From Emmonsiellopsis sp. PD_33 (Eukaryota; Ascomycota; Eurotiomycetes; Onygenales; Ajellomycetaceae), in the NCBI GenBank assembly GCA_032988165.1, contig JANTQF010000088.1:55737-119736 (forward strand): DNA of 64,000 nt. The letters are read 5' to 3'. Shown one piece after another: positions 43,420 to 55,939 of this stretch. How positions within the stretch are numbered: the stretch's first letter is position 1; each line of letters opens with the position of its first letter. A program made the position numbers and the translations under genes. The notes under the pieces are model-generated. The model made no database searches. It was not told the origin of the DNA and saw only the letters and a list, made by a program, of their open reading frames with translations.

Positions 43420-45962
43420 ATGAGCTTGTCATCGAGTCAACCTCTCTCACGTCAACGACATTCTTTCTCATCTTCTGATGCAGACCCGTTTTCCGAGCCC
43501 GATATCTATTACGGCGATGAACAGGTGCTGAGGCAACAAGCCCAGGCCCATAGAAGGACGTTGTCAACCGTAAGTAATTGACTCAGGCAAATCTGCCGCA
43601 GGAATGTGTTGGATAGCCCATGTCTATTACCCTTTTTCTGCCATGCAATCTAACAGTAATGTAGAGCCTGAAGCGCTTTGACTTTAGTGATCTTCACAAC
43701 TTTCTCGGGAAACTCCCATCGAGGAGGACAAGCCATGGTAGGTACTTAAATCTAGCCGCCGTTGTTTATGTTCTTGCTAGGCTAATTAGTACTGGTGGCT
43801 GCCGTAGATGAACATTCTCATTCCCGCAAATTCCTCATCGATGTTGATGCCACACTGGAAACATTACTGGAACGTGAGGATACCGACCGAAATTACCAAA
43901 TAACAATCGAGGATGCCGGGCCGAAAGTAAGTAGACGGGAGCTTCTATTCCAGGAAGAAATTCCGCTGACTGATATAGGTATTTTCTGTAGGCACCGCTG
44001 GCTCATCCGGGTACAATCGATTCGATTTACGAGGAACCTACATGCTTTCGAACCTCCTCCAGGAGCTTACGATCGCCAAAGACTACGGGCGGAAAAATAT
44101 CCTCATCGACGAGCAACGCCTGAATGAGAACCCTGTCGCTAGACTGACCCGTTTGGTCAAAAAGTCTTTCTGGAATGCGCTTACACGGCGCATTGACGGT
44201 TCCAATATCGCAGTTGTCGGGAAAGACCCAAAGGATTGGACGGCTGACCCAGTTCCTCGCGTTTACGTTCCTCCTGGTGCTCCGGAGCAATATGAATACT
44301 ATAAACGAATCGCAGAATCCCATCCGGAGTTGCGCTTGGACGTCCAGCTTCTCCCGCCGGAGGAGGAAATCACGGCGGAGTATGTGAAATCACTTAACGA
44401 TAAACCCGGTCTTCTTGCATTGGCGATGGAGGAGTATACGGATGAAAGCACTGGGAAGAAGGACTTGAGAGGTGTCCCCTTCGTGGTGCCTGGTGGTCGA
44501 TTCAATGAGTTGTATGGTTGGGACAGCTATATGGAATCCCTTGGGCTGTTAGTGAGCGATCGCGTGGATCTTGCGAAGAGCATGGTGATAAATTTCTGTT
44601 TTTGCATTAAGCATTACGGGAAGATATTGAACGCCAACCGTTCATATTATCTCTGCCGGTCACAACCTCCTTTCCTAACAGACATGGCGCTCCGGGTATT
44701 TGATCGCATCAAAGCAGAGCCGGATTCCAAAGAGTTCCTTCGAACATCGACTTTGTCTGCCATCAAGGAATATTACTCGGTATGGATGTCGGAACCAAGA
44801 TACGATCCTATCACAAGGTTATCTAGATATCGACCAACAGGCCTAGGAGTGCCACCTGAAACCGAGGCCTCTCACTTCTACCATCTCCTCATGCCACATG
44901 CGGAGGCGAGAGGCCTAACTTTCGAGGAATTCGTCCAGAAGTATAACGATGGAGAGATCGTTGACCCAGAGTTGGATGAGTATTTCCTTCACGATCGAGC
45001 TGTACGCGAGTCGGGACACGACACCTCCTATCGCCTCGAAAAAGTCTGCGCCAATCTCGCCACGGTAGACTTAAACTCCCTTCTATACAAATACGAAGTT
45101 GACATAGCCCGAATAATCCGGGACTTCTTCAAAGACAAGCTAGCCATCCCCCCCGAATTCCGCACCCCAGAAAACCAAGAAAAGGAGTTCGAATCATCCG
45201 CCGTATGGGACCGTCGCGCGAAGCGCAGAAAGGCAGCTATGGATAAGTATCTATGGAACGAAGAAAAGGGGATGTTCTTCGACTACGACACCGTAAAAAA
45301 GGAACCAACCAACTACGAGAGCGCCACTACTTTCTGGACGATGTGGGCCGGTGTAGCAACCCCCCTCCAGGCATCCAGACTTGTCAGTGATGCGCTTCCC
45401 AAATTCCAAGCCTACGGTGGTTTGGTCTCCGGGACCGAGGAATCGCGTGGCCCTGTCGGAATTGATAGACCAAACCGACAGTGGGATTACCCGTACGGAT
45501 GGGCGCCGCAGCAGATGCTAGCTTGGACGGGACTACTCCGTTATGGGTATCAGGAGGAGGCCGAGACGCTGGCGTATAAGTGGTTGTATATGATTACGAA
45601 GGCATTTGTGGATTTCAACGGTGCTGTCGTGGAAAAATATGATGTTACTCGTCCTATCGATCCGCATCGGGTCGAGGCAGAGTATGGGAACCAGGGCGGG
45701 GATTTCAAGGGGGTGTCGCGTGAAGGGTAAGTTCAATGGCCAAATCTCAACAGCCAAATCCTATTGCGCTCTTCCTCCCCGTGGCTGTGGCGGTTTCTAG
45801 AGATAACCTTACTAATTTGTCTTTGATGTCATTAGATTTGGCTGGGTAAATGCAAGTTTCGTCTATGGCCTCCAATTCCTCAACGCCCATATGCGACGCG
45901 CGCTGGGTGCATGTACACCGTACGAGACATTTAAAAACGCCACGTCGGCCGTGGAATTTTAG
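43420..45962 (+). CDS. NTH1: Neutral trehalase (GH37, calcium- and PKA-regulated)
   Basis: Five exons join to 738 residues; introns are 43570-43664, 43738-43807, 43927-43978 and 45727-45835. The N-terminal tail has PKA-type sites (RQRHS15, RRT47, RRTS near 70-73). A calcium-binding loop follows (DTDRNYQITIEDAG, Asp99 to Asp110), both hallmarks of neutral rather than acid trehalase. The GH37 domain holds signature 1 (PGGRFNELYGWDSYM near 285) and signature 2 (QWDYPYGWAP near 615). The enzyme splits cytosolic trehalose into two glucose molecules during germination and recovery from stress. Length matches the family (about 740). The joins reproduce KVFSVGTAGSSGYNRFD, where alternative acceptors would break the frame. 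Isocitrate lyase lies in the same stretch, but no direct operon-like link is implied in a fungus. Confidence 0.96.
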
Positions 45963-47045
45963 GCAAAAATAGGAGTGCTGAAAGACACTATCATGCGGAT
46001 TCTGGGCGTTGCCCATTGTATTCTGAGGATTGGCTTCTAAATTGAGAGATATTAAAGCCGCCAGCGGCGTGTTGTCTTCTGGGTTGCTGTGCTCGATCTT
46101 TTCGTCCTGTTATCAAAATAACCCCTTTATATTCCGCCTCCTATATTTTAAATTATCGTATACATAACATCTAGCACAATTGAATTTCCCATGCTTTCCG
46201 GCCTTTTATTGGTCCCATCTATCCGTTTGGGGAGTGATACATGCGAAGCGAAAAAAAAAAAGCACTTGGAATAGAACTGGACAAGCCAGGGGCCTCAGAA
46301 TAAAAGGAGTTTCTATTTGGTATAGCAGGGCAGAAGTCTGGAAACTAGGAGCAAATCGTCCATTCCCCTCTTTAACAAGGCTTTTGCGGAACCTTAAGCT
46401 GAGGATATAGCTCCATGGGGAAATGAGGCATTACCGAGAACGGCATCCCATAGTTACCATTTTGCATCGGGATGGCGTATCGGAAATATCCATCGACCCA
46501 TCGTTGTTGGGATACATCAGCCAGCTTTATTACGAGTATTATCAAGCGCCGGATACTTCGGCTATGCCTCTTATTTAACACAAACGCCCATGGGGATTTT
46601 TGATGTTGGGAATTGTTGTTGGACGGCGCTCTCCCCGCGTAACAGGTGTTGTCATATATAGCCTAAATTGACGGCTATGGCAGGTAATGAGTGGGCAGGA
46701 TAATTCTAGTTTGGTCACGCAGCAACAAGCGAAGGGCGTTGAATGGGGCCCCGCGTTGAGTGGCTGTCTGTCAGACCTTCCGGCCCGGATCTGGCTATTC
46801 CACTACGTATGAAGTGAGGGGCTTTAATAACTATTTAAAGTCATCTGCAACGAAATGGGTTCATTCTCAACCGCACGGAGCTCTCTGGTATATCACGTCT
46901 ATATAGGACGAAATTTTTAAACTCCCAAATCCTTCCCTTGTCCTGTACACCAAAAGAGCCAAAGGTCGCAGTATTATAATCAACCAATCAATATAAACAC
47001 GCTGCGGATAACCGAACAAACCCCAGTACCCACGCGGCTAACACC
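45963..47045. other. Intergenic, trehalase to PhyH gene
   Basis: About 1.1 kb without a recognised gene. The last 200 bp before 47046 are probably the PhyH promoter and leader. Confidence 0.5.
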
Positions 47046-48132
47046 ATGACGGACCAAGAATCATACGCCCTGACCCCGGAGCAAATCGAGCACTTCCTAG
47101 AGCATGGCTACATCCATCTCAAGGGGTGCTTTACGCGCGAGAAGGCCGCCGAATGGATGAAGGATCTCTGGCCTAGGCTCGGGTATTCCCCAGATGACAA
47201 AACTACCTGGGTCCGCGAGCGCATTAATATGCCTTGGCACCAGGGGGAGGATGTGCGGACGTTTGCGCCAAAGGCATGGGCGGGGATCTCCCAACTTATT
47301 GGCGGAGCGGAAAATATCAAGGAATCGAGCATGACGAAGTGGAAGGATGGGTTTATTATAAATCTAGGAGATCCTGGGGATAGCAGGGAGCCGGTGCCGC
47401 CGAAGCAGCTGGAGAATTGGCATGTTGATGGAGATTTCTTCGTGCATTTTTTGGATTCGCCGGAACAGGCACTGCTGGTGACACCGTTGTTCACGGATAT
47501 TCTGGAGCATGGGGGTGGGACGATGATATGTCCTGAGGGCATTGAGATTATTGCCAAGTATCTGGTCCGTTTGCCTTGAAGCCTTTGAACGAAAGTATCT
47601 GGCCACGAAGCCCCTTGCTGATTGAAATGTACAGCACGATCATCCCGAGGGCGTGAGTCCCCGAATGACACCTCGAGGCCAGACACCTAGCGAACCAGAA
47701 ACCCTAGCGTTCTATTGGAATGCAATTCAAAAATGCTCTAATTTTGTCCAGGTGACCGGGGAAGTTGGGGACGTTTACTTGATGCATCCTTTAATGGTTC
47801 ACAGCGCATCTCGTAATGCCCTGCGCATCCCACGCGTGATTACCAACCCACCTGTCTCGATCAAAACGCCATTCAACTTCAATCGTCCGGATGGCAATTA
47901 TAGTCTTGTCGAGCAAAAGACACTCCGCGCCCTTGGTCGTCCAGAAGGCCTTCCGGATTGGAAGATCGTAGGCGAACGCGAGGCGGTGGTCCCCGAGCGA
48001 GTTCGAATCCAGGAGAGGATGAAGGAGCTTGAGCTTAGACGATTGAAGGGGGAGAAAGTGGAGGATGTGCCGAATAGGGATGGGCGCGCAAATGCTTGGG
48101 ACGTCCCGGTTGCTAAACCGACCGCTGCGTGA
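47046..48132 (+). CDS. Phytanoyl-CoA dioxygenase (PhyH)-family Fe(II)/2-oxoglutarate oxygenase
   Basis: Two exons with one intron (47565-47634) give 338 residues. The double-stranded beta-helix iron ligands are visible: WHVDGDFF (His and Asp about residues 126-128) and a distal His in LMHPLMVHSASRN, followed by the Arg that binds 2-oxoglutarate. The opening (LTPEQIEHFLEHGYIHLKG) is typical of the family. Members hydroxylate small molecules; in fungi many act in secondary metabolism and in degradation of odd substrates, so fatty-acid alpha-oxidation should not be assumed. The C-terminus is extended and charged (ERMKELELRRLKGEK). It lies alone between trehalase and isocitrate lyase, all on the plus strand. 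Confidence 0.92.
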
Positions 48133-50501
48133 AGGGATCGTAATCTGGTTGTATCCGTTTGGGTGTCCAATTTCACTAAACTGGTTAAAGTGCGCACGAT
48201 GTCGTATGCCTTGATCCTCAATGTTGGTGGAAACGAGATGGAAGGGCGCGAGAGTGGTAGATATCTTCCCCCACATGTTCCATTCCTGAATTCTGCAATC
48301 ATTTCAATGGAGATAATGGAGGCTTGCTATTCCGCTCATCGATGTTAGCATTCCATTTTAAGAGACGACACATCTCCCATCAGAGTCTTTACCCCAGTTG
48401 TTCTTTTATTGGTGTCGATATTTTCACTGGAAAGTATTATGATCGGTATACACCCTGAAATAAAAGAGGGGGGGGATTTGGAAGCAATGGAATAAAGGTA
48501 CACAGAATGTGCATAAAATCTTGTAACAAAGCTCTCGATCAAGTGATGCTGTCGTCATCAAAAGCTGATATCGTACTCGTATCTGTTTATCACCATCAAG
48601 CAATTGGTCTGTGCCTGGCAAATGAAAATCCCGACTTGTAGGTAACCCGATGGGTTTGACAGGAGATACGTATCCCAGGAACAGAAATGGAGGTGGTTTG
48701 ACGATGGACATTCCAACGAAAATCACTGTTCTCTTCAGCATCCGGAAAAAAGCACATGGAATATAAAATAACATGCGATCAAAGTACCCAAAAATGCCGG
48801 GAGCTCAAAACAAAAGTAGTAACCCTCAGGGTCCCTGCACGTGAGGATCCCCCAAAAAAAGCACCGCTCTTTCTCAGAGCTTCCTTCGTTCTCGGCTAGA
48901 ACACGGCAGTAGGCCTGCATAAGGGAGCTAAAGACGAGGGTCCCGTCCCAGGGGTGGATCTTGATTTTCGCAAAACGTCATTATGGACGGGGGTTGACAT
49001 GGATGAAGCTCCGCATGTGAAAATCCTGAAATCATTGGCAATTGCCGCCCTTACAAGGCCGCCATTAAGACCTCACATCTTAGCAAATACATCGTGGCCT
49101 TAAGATTAGGGGCATCGAGCCTGACATCCTCATCCACGCGCCAGTAGCAGCTGACTAGAACTGTGGCTAACGATGCGCCGGTTATCACACATAATCATGA
49201 CTTGGCTCGCGGTTGAAACACATGCGGGATGAAGGAAGCGGGCGGCAGGCTAATTCTGGGGATTTTCGGGGATCTGGAGTAGCCCTGCCCCTCCCGAGAT
49301 GAACCGACCAAATTCCGAACCAGGCCCCGATTTGTTCTCGTGTGGATTGCTCCTGTTGGTCTGCGGCCAGTCTCACCACCCATAACTTCATCTTCTGCTG
49401 CTGCGGCTGTTGATATTGCTGTTTATGCTGCGCGTCACGTCGCAAATGACGGCAGTGGGAAAGCCGAGGTATTCCAGGGACGGGAGGACCAGGACACGAT
49501 ACCCAATTCGGAGTAGTTCCGTGGCTCACAGAGCACTCTCGAAGGTGTGGCATATATCACCCGTAATAATAGAGAAGACGTTGAAGTCGAAGTGCACATG
49601 AAGGCGCGTCGTGATGGATGTCAAGGAGTTTTCACATGAAAGCTATGCTAATTGGCTGCGAGCGTAATTTATTCTTACCAGATGCGGTGCTTTACCGACC
49701 AGTTACGATACCGGTATTTTACGACGGCGCGGACGGCGCTAAACCCTTTTCTGTTCTGCACACAAGAGCCGCTCGACGACATGTCTTCAACTTCAACTTC
49801 AGCAGGTTGTTTCTCCAGACTCAATCATCCCCAAACAAATGGCTTCAGATCCTCGATTGGCCCATCTAGCCGAAGGCGATTATTGCTAGTCCATACCATA
49901 CCAGCACAGCAGCAAGCCGGCGAAAGGATGGCCACATTTCCTGTTTGTGGCAATCTAGATCCATTGGGCCGAGGATGAAAGGCCGCTGTATCAAACCCTC
50001 CCAAAGAACCCAAACCCGGCGGCAGTCCTATCAGCTTGCGTGATGGCGGGCTTTCTTCTGGACCGGGTTGTCTCGCCGGTACCAGACGAAAATATTTTTC
50101 GGGACCCTTCCGGGACCCAGTAGGTTTGGCGTTCTCCAGCTAGATTTTGCCTCGGGGAAACTGGCCAGCGCGATGCGCCCTGACTCACAATATTATAATG
50201 ACGCTGTCGCATGCCGGTTGATATACTGCCTGCATTTCTCTTGACCTGTTTCTTTTTCTTGTTCTAATATCATTTTTGAAAGTTTGTGGTTGGATATTCT
50301 ACCGCCACTATTCAGTGCTGACTGGCCGTCGTAAGGCTGTTCTCTTCGTGAGTGCCCATTGGCTGCATTTATTTCCCTGACGTCGGTTGTAGCTGACTTT
50401 AAAAACTCAAGATCTCCCCATCAACACAGATATTTATATTCATTCTTGTGCTCTTTTTGAATTCCTATATACCCCCGCTGGTCTCACTATAAACCTTCAA
50501 A
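48133..50501. other. Intergenic, 2.4 kb upstream of isocitrate lyase
   Basis: No credible gene is seen; scattered short frames at 48.3-50.0 kb lack domain features. A GAGGGGTTT-type 3' flank of the PhyH gene occupies the start. In the last 100 bp before 50502 there is TATATA at about 50466-50472 and a CCCCCGC box, which could be bound by a CreA-like repressor, although that is a guess. A long upstream region fits a gene with complex carbon-source control. Confidence 0.45.
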
Positions 50502-52372
50502 ATGGCTTCAATTGAGAAAGAAGATCAGCAATACTGGGCTGAGGTCCAAGCTGTCAAACAGTGGTGGCAGGATTCGAGATGGAGACACACCAAGCGGCCG
50601 TTCACCGCTGAACAGATCGTTGCCAAGCGAGGAAACCTCAAGATCGATTACCCTTCGAATGCCCAGAGCAAAAAGCTCTGGGGGATTGTTGAAGAACGAT
50701 TCAGGGTAGGGTTGAATTCCTTGCCAGGACTATCCAACATTGGTATAATTGTACTGACCGGCGAGTGTCATCCCATAGAACAAGGATGCCAGTTTCACCT
50801 ATGGCTGCCTTGAACCCACCATGCTCACTCAGATGGTCAAATACCTGGACACCGTCTACGTTTCCGGCTGGCAAAGCTCCTCGACCGCCTCATCGACCGA
50901 TGAGCCTTCCCCCGATCTTGCCGATTACCCCATGGTAAGCAACCTTTAACCGTCATAGGTATAATTGTTTTACTGACAGCTGCATAGAACACAGTCCCCA
51001 ACAAGGTCAACCAGCTATGGATGGCCCAGCTCTTCCACGACCGGAAACAACGTGAGGAAAGATTGAGAGCGCCTAAGTCTCAGCGCGCCTCCCTTCCCAA
51101 CATCGATTATCTTCGACCCATCATTGCCGATGCGGATACTGGTCATGGAGGTTTGACTGCTGTTATGAAGCTTACCAAGCTGTTCATCGAGAGAGGAGCT
51201 GCTGGTATCCATATTGAGGATCAGGCCCCTGGCACTAAGAAGTGCGGCCACATGGCCGGAAAAGTTTTGGTGCCAATCAGCGAGCATATCAACAGACTCG
51301 TCGCTATCCGAGCACAGGCAGATATCATGGGTGAGTTATTTCAAGCTTGCGCATCAGAAGTTATAAAGGCATATGCTAATTTTGCCCTAGGAACCGATCT
51401 TCTTGCCATCGCTCGAACTGATTCGGAAGCTGCCACTCTCATCACATCTACCATCGATCCCCGGGATCATGCTTTCGTCATTGGATCCACCAACCCCAAT
51501 TTGCAGCCACTTAATGACCTTATGATGGCTGCTGAACAAGCCGGTAAAACTGGTGCTCAGCTCCAGGCAATCGAGGACAAATGGAACGCTGAAGCGGGCC
51601 TGAAACTATTCTCTGAGGCCGTCGTCGATCAAATCAAGGCCGGCTCTCACGCCAACAAGCAGGCCGTTATTGACGGATTCCTCCGCGAAGTCAAGGGCAA
51701 GAGCAACGCTGAAGCACGCGCCATCGCCAAGAAGATCACCGGTACCGATATCTACTTCAACTGGGATGCTGCCAGAACTCGTGAGGGTTACTATCGCTAC
51801 AAGGGTGGATGCCAGTGCGCCATCAACCGCGCCGTGGCCTTTGCACCATTCGCTGATCTAATTTGGATGGAGAGCAAGCTTCCCGACTATGCCCAGGCCA
51901 AGGAATTCGCTGACGGAGTTCACGCCGTCTGGCCCGAGCAAAAGTATGTTATTCCTTGCCATTCTTAATTGTCTTAAATCACGTCCACATATTTCTAACA
52001 CCATATTCTCCTAGGCTTTCTTACAATCTTTCCCCCTCCTTCAACTGGAAGGCTGCCATGCCCCGCGATGAGCAAGAAACCTACATTCGCCGCCTCGGCC
52101 AATTGGGTTACTGCTGGCAATTCATCACCCTTGCCGGTCTCCACACCACCGCCCTCATCTCCGACCAATTCGCCAAGGCCTATTCCAAGAATGGCATGCG
52201 TGCCTACGGCGAACTCGTCCAAGAGCCAGAGATGGAGTCGAAGGTTGATGTCGTCACTCACCAGAAATGGAGTGGTGCCAATTATGTCGACGAGTTGTTG
52301 AAGATGGTTACTGGAGGCATCAGCAGCACCAGTGCCATGGGCAAAGGTGTTACTGAGGACCAGTTCAAATAG
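50502..52372 (+). CDS. icl1/acuD: Isocitrate lyase (glyoxylate cycle)
   Basis: Five exons join to 537 residues; introns are 50706-50778, 50935-50987, 51331-51390 and 51944-52014. The active-site signature KKCGHMAGKVLVP stands near residues 203-215, with the usual flanks PIIADADTGHGG, HIEDQAPGTKKCGH and, later, ARTDSEAATLI. The C-terminal part shows YCWQFITLAGLHTTALISDQFA, as in all fungal enzymes. It cleaves isocitrate to succinate and glyoxylate in peroxisomes (glyoxysomes), allowing growth on C2 units and fatty acids. Length matches the family (about 538). The third intron (51331-51390, 60 nt) has no in-frame stop, so retention would add 20 residues. Transcription is normally repressed by glucose and induced by acetate in fungi. 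Confidence 0.97.
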
Positions 52373-53271
52373 ACGGGATCCATAGTGCTTGGATCTCTTG
52401 TTTCTTCTTTACCTTGATTGTTTTCTTGCATTCTCATACCTTGTCATTTGTACTGTATATATATCATTTCAAGAGCCTTGTCTTTTTTCTTTTTAAACCT
52501 TCCAATATCCAAGGCCATGAGGCCCAAGCCTCGGGAAACTAAGGCCGCGAGGAAGTATTTATTAGGCCTGCGTCGTCTATATTTTTTTTTTGGCTATTTC
52601 TTGCAAGTGAAAAGATATCTATTTCCTTTAGCTTTGCTTTGCGTTTCAGTCAAAATTTTCGGGATTATATATCGTTAAACAGCCATTCAATATGTGGGCA
52701 ACTCTAAATTCCAACCCTGACCCCCCAAGAGCAGTATTGGTGAGAATGTGTTGTTCAATAATCCCCGTTGCCAACCACTTAATAGGGAAGTGTTGGCTTC
52801 CCAAATCCGGTCAGGGATCAAAGCACTCTTTATGGCCACATTTGAAGCCTATATCTATGCTATTATAGTAGGCAATACAATCATATTAACAAAGCATATC
52901 AATATTAACATGGTATATCCAGCTGTTAGAAGCGTATGAAACAGGCAACTGTACAGATATGCTTCAAAATAACTATCCGAAGAGGCTAAAGCACGCCCCA
53001 AGAGGACTATTATCCTGAATCGATAGGTATTCGAAAATAAAAAGAAGCGATCACCGTTGCTTCGGAATACACAAAAAATCACCCGATATTCCCAAACGAG
53101 AGCCGCCTGGCGATAAAATAGCGATTGATAATGACCAGGATAACTTCACTAATGACCAGGATTAAAAAATGACTAAGTTGAAAAAAGTATAGCATAAACA
53201 CAGGGTTACATATAAAATAACATGTGGAACCATGGTTTTAAATGTGCCAACTCCCAACCCCACTTTTTAAT
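52373..53271. other. 3' flank of isocitrate lyase and boundary to the transposon block
   Basis: There is no gene. The last part becomes AT-rich and holds a direct repeat AATGACCAGGAT at 53130-53141 and 53151-53162. This may mark the edge of the transposon block; no terminal inverted repeat was established. Confidence 0.5.
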
Positions 53272-55641
53272 TTACAAAAACTGTGAAGCATGTAGAAAAT
53301 CATTAAATTCCTCCCCCCTCTCAAACTCCTCCTCCTCCTCCTTCTCCTCCCCCTGGCCTTCCTCCCCCTCCAATTCTGCTGCAGTCTCTGCCTCTCCTAC
53401 CACTATATCTGAAAAAGCCTCATCTACTACCTGTGCCAGGACATCTCATTGGGATTTCTGGATGCACTTTGAAGATGTCAGGGTAGCAGTACATTTCCAA
53501 TTCTGACTTAGAGCTAAGGGGGCTGTAGAAGGAGGAGGGGTAGTTCTACAGGATAAAGATGTACTTCTATTCTCTATAAAATACTCTATACTAGTAGAAT
53601 AGATGGTATGCTGGTCCATAGGCATCACTATCATGCAGAGAAAGAGAGATTAATAAGGTTGAATAAGTTGGGTGAGTTAGACAGATTAGATAGATTAGGT
53701 AGATTAGATGAGTTAGCATGAATGATACAGATAGTGCTTATAATACTCAATCAACTATTCTATATCTTTAGTCTGCATGTTCCTCTAATGTATAGACCTC
53801 TATCCCTATTCTTATTATTAAGCTAAAGCCCTTCTAGACTAAAGATTTTGAGGTCATTAGATACTAAGATTCTGAATGATATTATAAAAGAATAAAAGCA
53901 TTTTCTACTTAGCCTGCTGAAGCTGTTAGCCTATATGATAATTATAAAGTTAATAAGAATGAATTGTACTCAGCTGTATTAGCTCATTTCAATTAATTTA
54001 CTTATAAATTTTATATTTATATAGAAGACTAAAAAATTAATAATTCAAACATTTCTCTAGGCATTTAAATTTATTATTCTGAAGTACTTTAGCTTTCAGA
54101 GTTTATAGGTAGAATTAATTTAGAATATATAAGAAGACTTTTTCCTATAGTAGCTTAAAAAGATCTACCTGGGCAAATAAGAGGATTTAAGATTTAGCTA
54201 TAGTCAGCTGAGTTTTATATGTAGAATGCTGATTATCCTAGAATTATTAAAACTTATAATAAGTTACTCATAAATCTTCTATTAAAGTAGTGATATATTA
54301 CTTTAATATTCAGTGAGATTTCTTAATTTATGAAGAAATTTAGTAGCTAAAGTGAGAAATCTTATCAATGTAGCATCACATAATCTGTTACTTATATAGA
54401 ATTTAGATTTTTTAAATATAGTTAATAAGCTTATGATCCTATTTCTAGGTAAAAAGAGACTAATTTCATCTATATTTATTCTCTATAGGGGTCTTGACAA
54501 CTACATGCCAGGTATTTATAAACATGGTGAATTTTTTGTGGAGGTTTTTCTTTCATTCTTTTATATTAGTATTATTAATGAGTGCCTACATAATAATTAA
54601 GAACTACTTCTTTATATAGTTAATAATATTATGATCAACATGCTACCCACAAAGAATATAGTAACTATCACTAAAGATATTATTAAGAGTATTTATAAGA
54701 GCTAGTTTGTGGTCTATAATAATAACATGGAGATAGAGGATGTTGTAGTAGTTGAAAAGATAAACAAGTTAAAATATTATCTAGCTACATTAAAATATAT
54801 ATAGATTTATTGATTAGCTCCCATGTTAATGTTTAACCACATTAAGATAGTTATCAAGATGAAAGACAAATATATTATCTGATTTAGCTAGCTTGTAAAG
54901 TAATTAGTCAATTAAATTGATAGAGCTAATCAAATTAAATTAAGATTCATCCTGGTAAATATCTAGATAAATATCAAATTAATAATAATTGAGATATTAC
55001 TGAGATATAACTTATTAATAATCTACTTTCTTCTCATGGTTCATAAATATCAGTCTTAAATTAATTGTTATATGAAGGTTTATAATGAATATTATACTCA
55101 GTAAGGATAGATAATATCTATTTATTTTATATGTACAGTTTAGAAGTAAAATATTATAATTCTCTCAGAGGATTTTAATTAATTCCTTATAGAATATCAT
55201 CAGATGAGTTATATAATTATTCTTATTCTTTTCTTATTTTACTTTAACTACTAATATATCATTTTATATCTTCAGTTTATCAATCAAGGTCTATATCAGT
55301 ATTCATCTCTTGAGTTCCCCCCAAAGAAGTGCTGAAAAGTAGTTATAAATATTCCAGGTAATTAACTGTAAGAGCTCTGGGTTCCTATCCTTCCTCATAA
55401 TGATTAAAATGATATGTAGTGAGACACTAGATTTAATGAGAGTAAAGATCTTTAAATGGGAGGCCTCAGATAGCAACTAGAGATAATGTATTAAATGAGT
55501 ATAACTATCCTCTAAGAGTAAATAATTATAGAAGATGTTCTTTAGTATAATCCTCCATTCAGTGACATCTTTACTGAAAGTCAGGTAGAATGGGCAATTA
55601 ATCTTTACTATAATAATTATAGAGCATTTTTTCTGACCTTT

Positions 55642-55646
55642 GACAG
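55642..55646. repeat. 5-bp target-site duplication, left copy (GACAG)
   Basis: GACAG stands directly before the LTR start at 55647 and is identical to the copy at 61216-61220. Both flank the chromovirus. Confidence 0.92.
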
Positions 55647-55900
55647 TGTAATAGATGTGCTCTGATAAGCAGATCATGTGAGCTATATACTAGAATCAAA
55701 ATTGTAATTACTAGAGAAAGAAAGGAAAAAAGAAAAGAAATTATGAGATTATATAATATAAATAGAAGGAAATTATGTAAGGTCAGAGCAGATAAATATT
55801 CATATAAAGGCCTGATTGGAGGCATCTAATTGAGTAGTCAGAGATCAGGTGAAGTTCAGGCAAGTTATAGATATAGAATATAAGAGTATAGCCCTTCACA
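55647..55900 (-). repeat. 3' LTR of the chromovirus (reverse orientation)
   Basis: 254 bp, beginning TGTAAT and ending CTTCACA on the plus strand. It aligns over its whole length with 60962-61215 and the differences I saw are all transitions. Confidence 0.95.
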
Positions 55901-55939
55901 TTATTCCTCTCTATTTAGTTTCAGAGGGTAGGTGGAAGG

